A stretch of DNA of 64,000 nucleotides, from NCBI GenBank assembly GCA_016647705.1, contig CM028330.1, positions 31,080,649 to 31,144,648 on the forward strand. The letters run 5' to 3'. Shown in pieces: positions 59,725-64,000 of the stretch. The translations under genes were made by a program, and so were the position numbers. The first letter of the stretch is position 1, and each line of letters opens with the position of its first letter. Origin of the DNA: Eucommia ulmoides (taxonomy: Eukaryota > Streptophyta > Magnoliopsida > Garryales > Eucommiaceae). The notes under the pieces are model-generated. The model searched no databases. It saw only the letters and a list, made by a program, of their open reading frames with translations, and was not told where the DNA came from.

Positions 59725-60165
59725 TGGTGGCGCATAATTAATGCATGCCTCTTTCACCGTAAGTGTACAGTTCAAGTTTTAGTATAGATCGGGAGAGTAA
59801 GGATATCATGTCCATAGGGATTGGTTGAGATTATTATAGAGTACCGTAATTGTCATAATCTAATTTTATCTAGGCGATAAAAATGTGTTTAATTAATAAA
59901 ATAGTAATACTAAATTAATTGTTCTAATGTAGGCTGAGTAGTTTATAAAGATCAAAAGAACTTGGTACGGTTTTGGAACATTTGGCTAAGGGTATATCGG
60001 AATAGAAAACGGGTTAACGTTGTTAACTTAACGTTACCCAAGGTTCAATGCATGGCACACTCACTCTCGAACCTCCAAAGATAAATTAGAAACAATCTCG
60101 AATGAATATTTAAGACCCAAGTACTCACTTGTCAAAAGAAACAAAATTTAACGATATTTACATAT

Positions 60166-60169
<4 letters not shown>

Positions 60170-60218
<49 letters not shown>
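60170..60218. repeat. T49 tract
   Basis: A run of 49 thymines; the sister unit G4 has only T12 at the same position (62699-62710), and G1 and G2 have A9-A10. It is a recent slippage expansion. Confidence 0.95.
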
Positions 60219-60221
<3 letters not shown>

Positions 60222-60222
60222 T

Positions 60223-60271
60223 TACCACACCCCCAAACGTATTCTACTATTAGAATTTCATGGGTGTGGTT
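60223..60271 (-). other. Conserved inverted repeat of the gypsy internal region
   Basis: TACCACACCC and GGGTGTGGTTA are separated by about 29 bases. The same structure is at 18472-18520 (G1) and 37815-37863 (G2), and mutated at 62722-62768 (G4). Function unknown. Confidence 0.7.
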
Positions 60272-61079
60272 AAGAAAAGTGAGAAGTGAGTACTCGAATA
60301 CCGAACCAATCAGAATTTTGCCCAAAATCCAACCGCTTACTTCAAGTAGCATATACAAATGCTAACTTGATTCACTCAAATTGTGCATTTCATTTAGCGA
60401 TAAAGGTTTGGAAAAAGCTTAATTGGCCAGGGTATTTGTTTATGTGTTCAGAATTGAAATGGCATTTAGGCTTCGATAGGGTAACGAGGGATAAATATAT
60501 AACTTGGTAGGCTTAAAAGGCTCAAGCGACAAAAAGAATGCCTAAATCATATCTCCTGAACTACCTCGCCTAGGATTTCGCCTCAAGCTTCCCCTCAATA
60601 ATATTCTAGAATCTTTTAATTGTCATGAGTTTGGCTAATCGATAATCGGCCTCAAATCAATTAAATAGAAATACATTGAGTCTATGTGCTCGTGTAAATT
60701 AGGATCCACAATAATTTTCACCAAAACACATTGTCAAGCATACAGAACACACATGCATGAGTATTACCCTTGACATTAGAAAACAACTAGGGGGTAATAT
60801 CATCATCAGGTAACGGCCCAGATGAACGCAAAACTCAGCATGCAACACCACCACCACCAAAACACTCTACACTAAACAAACATGCAATACATTAAAACAA
60901 TAAAACATATTAACATCCTACACATCACTGCCAAACTTAAAACGGACACTGTCCTTAGTGACCCAATCATCAATCTCAACATTTGAAATTAAAACATGCT
61001 GACGAAGGGGGTTTAGAACACGTACCTGGGAGGCGAGAGAATCTCGCCTCCGAATAAAGTCGGCTGTGACGGATTTAAC

Positions 61080-62126
61080 TTATATTTTTCCTTGGGTTGC
61101 CTCCCAAGAAGTGCTTGGTTTATGGTCATCAGCCGACACACCGAAGTGCTCATCAAAGGGTGGCTTCTGCCCGTTGTATATGTTAAATAACACCATATAC
61201 GGGTCTTGGTTTAATACGCCCTCAAGACTGGCGAGATATTGCTCTTCTCGGCTCAGGCTTTCAATAGCATTCCTTACCAGCTCATGTAGTTGGTGGGCAT
61301 GAAAGGACTTTGCTAACGGTGACGAAGGACAAGTTGGCCACATCGGATCCTCGTAGATGTGATCGTCTTGGATCGACTATGGCATCACCTGTTGGAATAC
61401 AAATGGTGAAAATCCCCAATGATTAATATGTGAATTTTCATTGCCAATCCACACTTGGGTTCTCTCTGCTTCACCTTCATCAATGAATTCTCCCAAGCTC
61501 CTCCCGCTCATTTTCAGTTCCTCAAGGTGGCTTTCATTGCATATGGAGTTTATATCTCCCAGGGCCACCATGTCTGACTTGGCCTCAACAAAGCAGATTA
61601 GTTGACCGATATACATCTGCAAAGATGTTACAGTCGACATCGATAGTCTCAATGTAATCAAGACAGTCCTCATTCTTGTTGAGTCGATTATGTGTCTCCC
61701 TCAATACTCTCTGAGTTTTCCCTATAACTATAGCGAACATGTCTTCTAAGGCAGGGGAAGACTTCTCATCTTGATCCGGAATGTCAATCCATGATGTCAT
61801 AGTGTTTAAACTATACCCCAAGCTTTGGTGACTTGGTAAATAATTCCAACTCTGATAATCATAGGCCGCCACTTCCTCCAACGACCAAATGGCTTTATCT
61901 GCAGTTAGGTCATAGAAAGAGGATGTATTATTTCCTCTTTCCACCCATATTCTGGTTGGGACTTATAACTCGTCGAGAAAATTCAGGAGTTGACATTCCC
62001 CCGGGAAATCTTGGTTCGAAAACCGAAGTAGCAATTCCATATAATGATCCCAAGCGCAATAAAACAGCTTGGAATCTTGTTGAAAGAATTGCATCGATAC
62101 TTGTCGATCTAACATCTTCAGTACCC
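61080..62126 (-). pseudogene. Gag-like ORF of G3 with stops and frameshifts
   Basis: After TCTTTTGCAG (an acceptor-like site, 62126) the frame reads MQFFQQDSKLFYCAWDHYME (gypsy gag core), FPGECQLLNFLDEL, a TAA near 61970, WVERGNNTSSFYDLTADK and LEDMFAIVIGKTQRVLRETH (61944-61585). A frameshift near 61670 leads to IGQLICFVEAKSDMVALGD (61673-61377) and a TAG at 61377. The C-terminal module (61343-61080) contains FHAHQLHELVRNAIESLSRE, LEGVLNQDPYMVLFN and SWEATQGKI. G4 has Gln where G3 has the TAG. No pol follows. The C-terminal module is unfamiliar to me. Confidence 0.8.
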
Positions 62127-62258
62127 TGCAAAAGAAATAAAAACAAAACTACAAAACAAAAATTATAAACAAAAGAAATGCCTATAGTAAAATCGGGTCA
62201 TTAACTCACAATATCTTTAATAATCTAAAACCCAATACCCGACAGTAGAGTGGTCCAC

Positions 62259-64000
62259 TGTCACGTAATTAACGCATGCCACTTTCACCGGAAGTATACG
62301 ACTCAAGTTTTAGTATAGATCGAGAGAGTAAGGGTTTCGTGTCCACAGGGATTGGTTGAGATTATTTTCGAGTACCGTAATTGTCATAACCTAATTTTAT
62401 CTAGGATATAAAAATGTGTTTAATGAATAAATAGTAATACTAAGTTAATTAATCTAATGTACGCTGAGTAGTTCATAAAGATCAAAAGAACTTGGTTCAG
62501 TTTTGTAACATTTGGCCAAGGGTATATTGGAATAGAAAATAGGTTAACGCCATTAACTTAACGTTACCCAAGTCTCAACACATGGCACACTCACTCTCGA
62601 ACCTCCATAGATAAATTAAAAACAATCACGAATAAATATTTAAGACCGACGTACTAACTTGTCAAAAGAAATGAAATTTAACGATATTTACATATGTTTT
62701 TTTTTTTTTTGTTTTAACTTACCACACCCCCAAACTTATTCGACTATTAGAATTTCACGGGTTTGGCTAAGAAAAGTGACAAGTGAGTACTCGAATACCG
62801 AACCAATCAGAAGTTTTCCCTAAACCCAACCGCTCACTTCAAGTAACATATACTAATGCTAACTTGATTCACTCAAATTGTGCCTTTCATTTAGCGATAA
62901 AGGTTTGGAAAAAGCTCAATTGGCCAGGGTATTTGTTTATGTATTTAGAATTGAAATGGTATTTAGGCTTCGACAGGGTAACAAGGGATAAATATATAAC
63001 ATGGTAGGCTTAAAAGGCTCAAGCGACAAAAAGAATGCCTAAATCATATCTCCTGAACTACCTCGCCTAGGATTTTGCCTCAAGCTTCCCCTCAATCAGG
63101 TTCTAGAATCTATTAATTGTGATGAGTTTGGCTAATCGATAATCGGTCTCAAATCAATTAAATAGAAATACATTAAGTCTATATGCTCGTGCCAATTTGG
63201 ATCCACAATAACTTTCACCAAAACGCATTGTCAAGCACACAAAACACACATGCATGGGTATTACCCTTGACCTCAGAAAACAACCAGGGGGTAATATCAT
63301 CATTACGTAACGGCACAGATAAACGCAAAACTCAGCATGCAACAACAACACCACCAAAACATTCTATACTAAACAAACATGCAATACATTAAAACAGTAA
63401 AACATACTACCATCCTACACATCACTGCCAAACTTAAAATGGACATTGTCCTTAGTGACCCAATCATCAATCTCAACATTTGAAATTAAAACATGCTGAT
63501 GAAGGGGGTTTAGAACACGTACCTGGGAGGCGAGAGAATCTCGCCTCCGAATCAAGTCGGCTGTGACGGATTTAACTTATATTTTTTCTTGGGTTGCCTC
63601 CCAAGAAGTGCTTGGTTTATGGTCATCAGCCTGACACACCAAAGTGCTCATTAAAGAGTGGCTTATGCCCGTAGTACATGTTAAATAACACCACGTATGA
63701 GTACGCCCTCAAGACTGGCGAGATATTGTTCTACTCGGCTCAAGTTTTCAATAGCATTCCTCACCAGCTCATGTAGTTGGTGGGCATGAAAGGACGTTAC
63801 TAACGGTGATGAAAGACAAGTTGGCCATATCGGATCCTTGTAGATGTGATCTTCTTGGATCGACTGTGGCATCACCTGTTGGAATACAAACGGTGAAAAT
63901 GCACAACGATTATTATGTGAATTTTCGTTGCCAATCCACACTTGGGTTCTCTCTTCTTCACCTTCATCAATGATTTCTCCTAAGCTCCTCTCGCTCATTT
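62259..64000 (-). mobile_element. Gag-only gypsy unit G4 (second of the pair), cut by the window end
   Basis: Begins TGTCACGTAATTAACGC, directly adjoining the leader of G3 (GTGGACCACT on the minus strand), and repeats the structure of G3 at high identity. It has the LTR tail, the same internal deletion junction, T12, the inverted repeat, the hairpin pair (63526-63605) and the gag C-terminus. Confidence 0.88.
63681..63998 (-). pseudogene. Gag-like ORF of G4, partial
   Basis: The open frame contains RSLGEIIDEGEEERTQVWIG, FSPFVFQQVMPQSIQEDHIY and HAHQLHELVRNAIENLS, more intact than G3 at the same place. It ends in LEGVLIRGVI because about 10 bp near 63702 is missing relative to G3, which shifts the frame before the QDPY motif. 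It continues beyond the window. Confidence 0.78.

Larger units (their letters stand above)
59725..62258 (-). mobile_element. Gag-only gypsy unit G3 (first of a head-to-tail pair)
   Basis: On the minus strand: leader (62258-62126), gag-like ORF (to about 61080), the hairpin pair, non-coding region (to about 59950), then only the last 220 bp of an LTR (TAATTTAGTATTAC...ACGGTGAAAG). The polypurine tract and the first 1.1 kb of the LTR are missing; the jump occurs after AGCCTACATTAG. G4 shows the same junction. The left end is inserted in copia pol (flank ACGAT, 59720-59724). Confidence 0.85.

Noticed and set aside
60129-60365. ORFs through the T49/A49 tract
   Set aside because: Phe or Lys homopolymers from the tract; the region is retroelement non-coding DNA.

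Overview
This is nuclear DNA of a flowering plant, probably a eudicot. The evidence is the AT-rich composition, layers of nested LTR retrotransposons of plant Ty1/copia and Ty3/gypsy type, and one plant-specific Cys-rich host gene. There are no bacterial-style operons, and I saw no tRNA, rRNA or CRISPR. The window is almost entirely repeats. Families were named from visible motifs and internal comparison of copies, not from database searches.

Layout. 1-1755: decayed retrotransposon-like DNA ending in a TATA box and a primer-site-like motif. 1756-2973: candidate Helitron on the minus strand. 3092-3511: tandem duplication. 3725-4402 (minus): the only host gene, an OCTOPUS/DUF740-like Cys-rich protein with one in-frame stop. 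4689-20823: candidate PIF/Harbinger-like DNA element of about 0.8 kb, expanded by nested copia insertions. Into it went a solo copia LTR (4828-9493) that carries a second solo LTR (5136-7516, TSD CAAAC), and a full but deleted copia element (10052-20712, minus). The 5' LTR of that copia element was hit by a gypsy element (16901-20543). 20824-22708: unrecognised. 22709-56964: chain of Tat/Ogre-like gypsy DNA on the plus strand: a partial LTR, then LTR-internal-LTR-internal. It is interrupted by two copia solo LTRs (23684-25935; 50154-52232, TSD ACCCA), a chromovirus-like solo LTR (28523-31252, TSD CGAAC), a gypsy element (33706-39880, TSD GCTGG/ACTGG) and two solo LTRs related to that gypsy family. 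56965-59724: 3' part of another copia element (minus). 59725-64000: two head-to-tail units of the gag-only gypsy family (minus).

The copia sense LTR runs TGTTGATCC...CCAACA; its body has a tRNA-Met-type primer site, broken gag, the RT YVDD box and RNase H. The small gypsy family carries only a gag-like frame plus an unfamiliar C-terminal part and no visible pol, so it looks non-autonomous. The Tat/Ogre-like elements keep gag remnants, a TGGCGACTCC primer-like site and many internal tandem repeats; one copy has an antisense ORF.

Most worth following: structured signals shared by copies of the gag-only gypsy family (two hairpins at the end of the ORF, a third in the internal region, palindrome arrays in U3); the head-to-tail pair sharing one internal deletion; the antisense ORF; two paralogous empty sites that show solo-LTR insertions; and the premature stop in the host gene.
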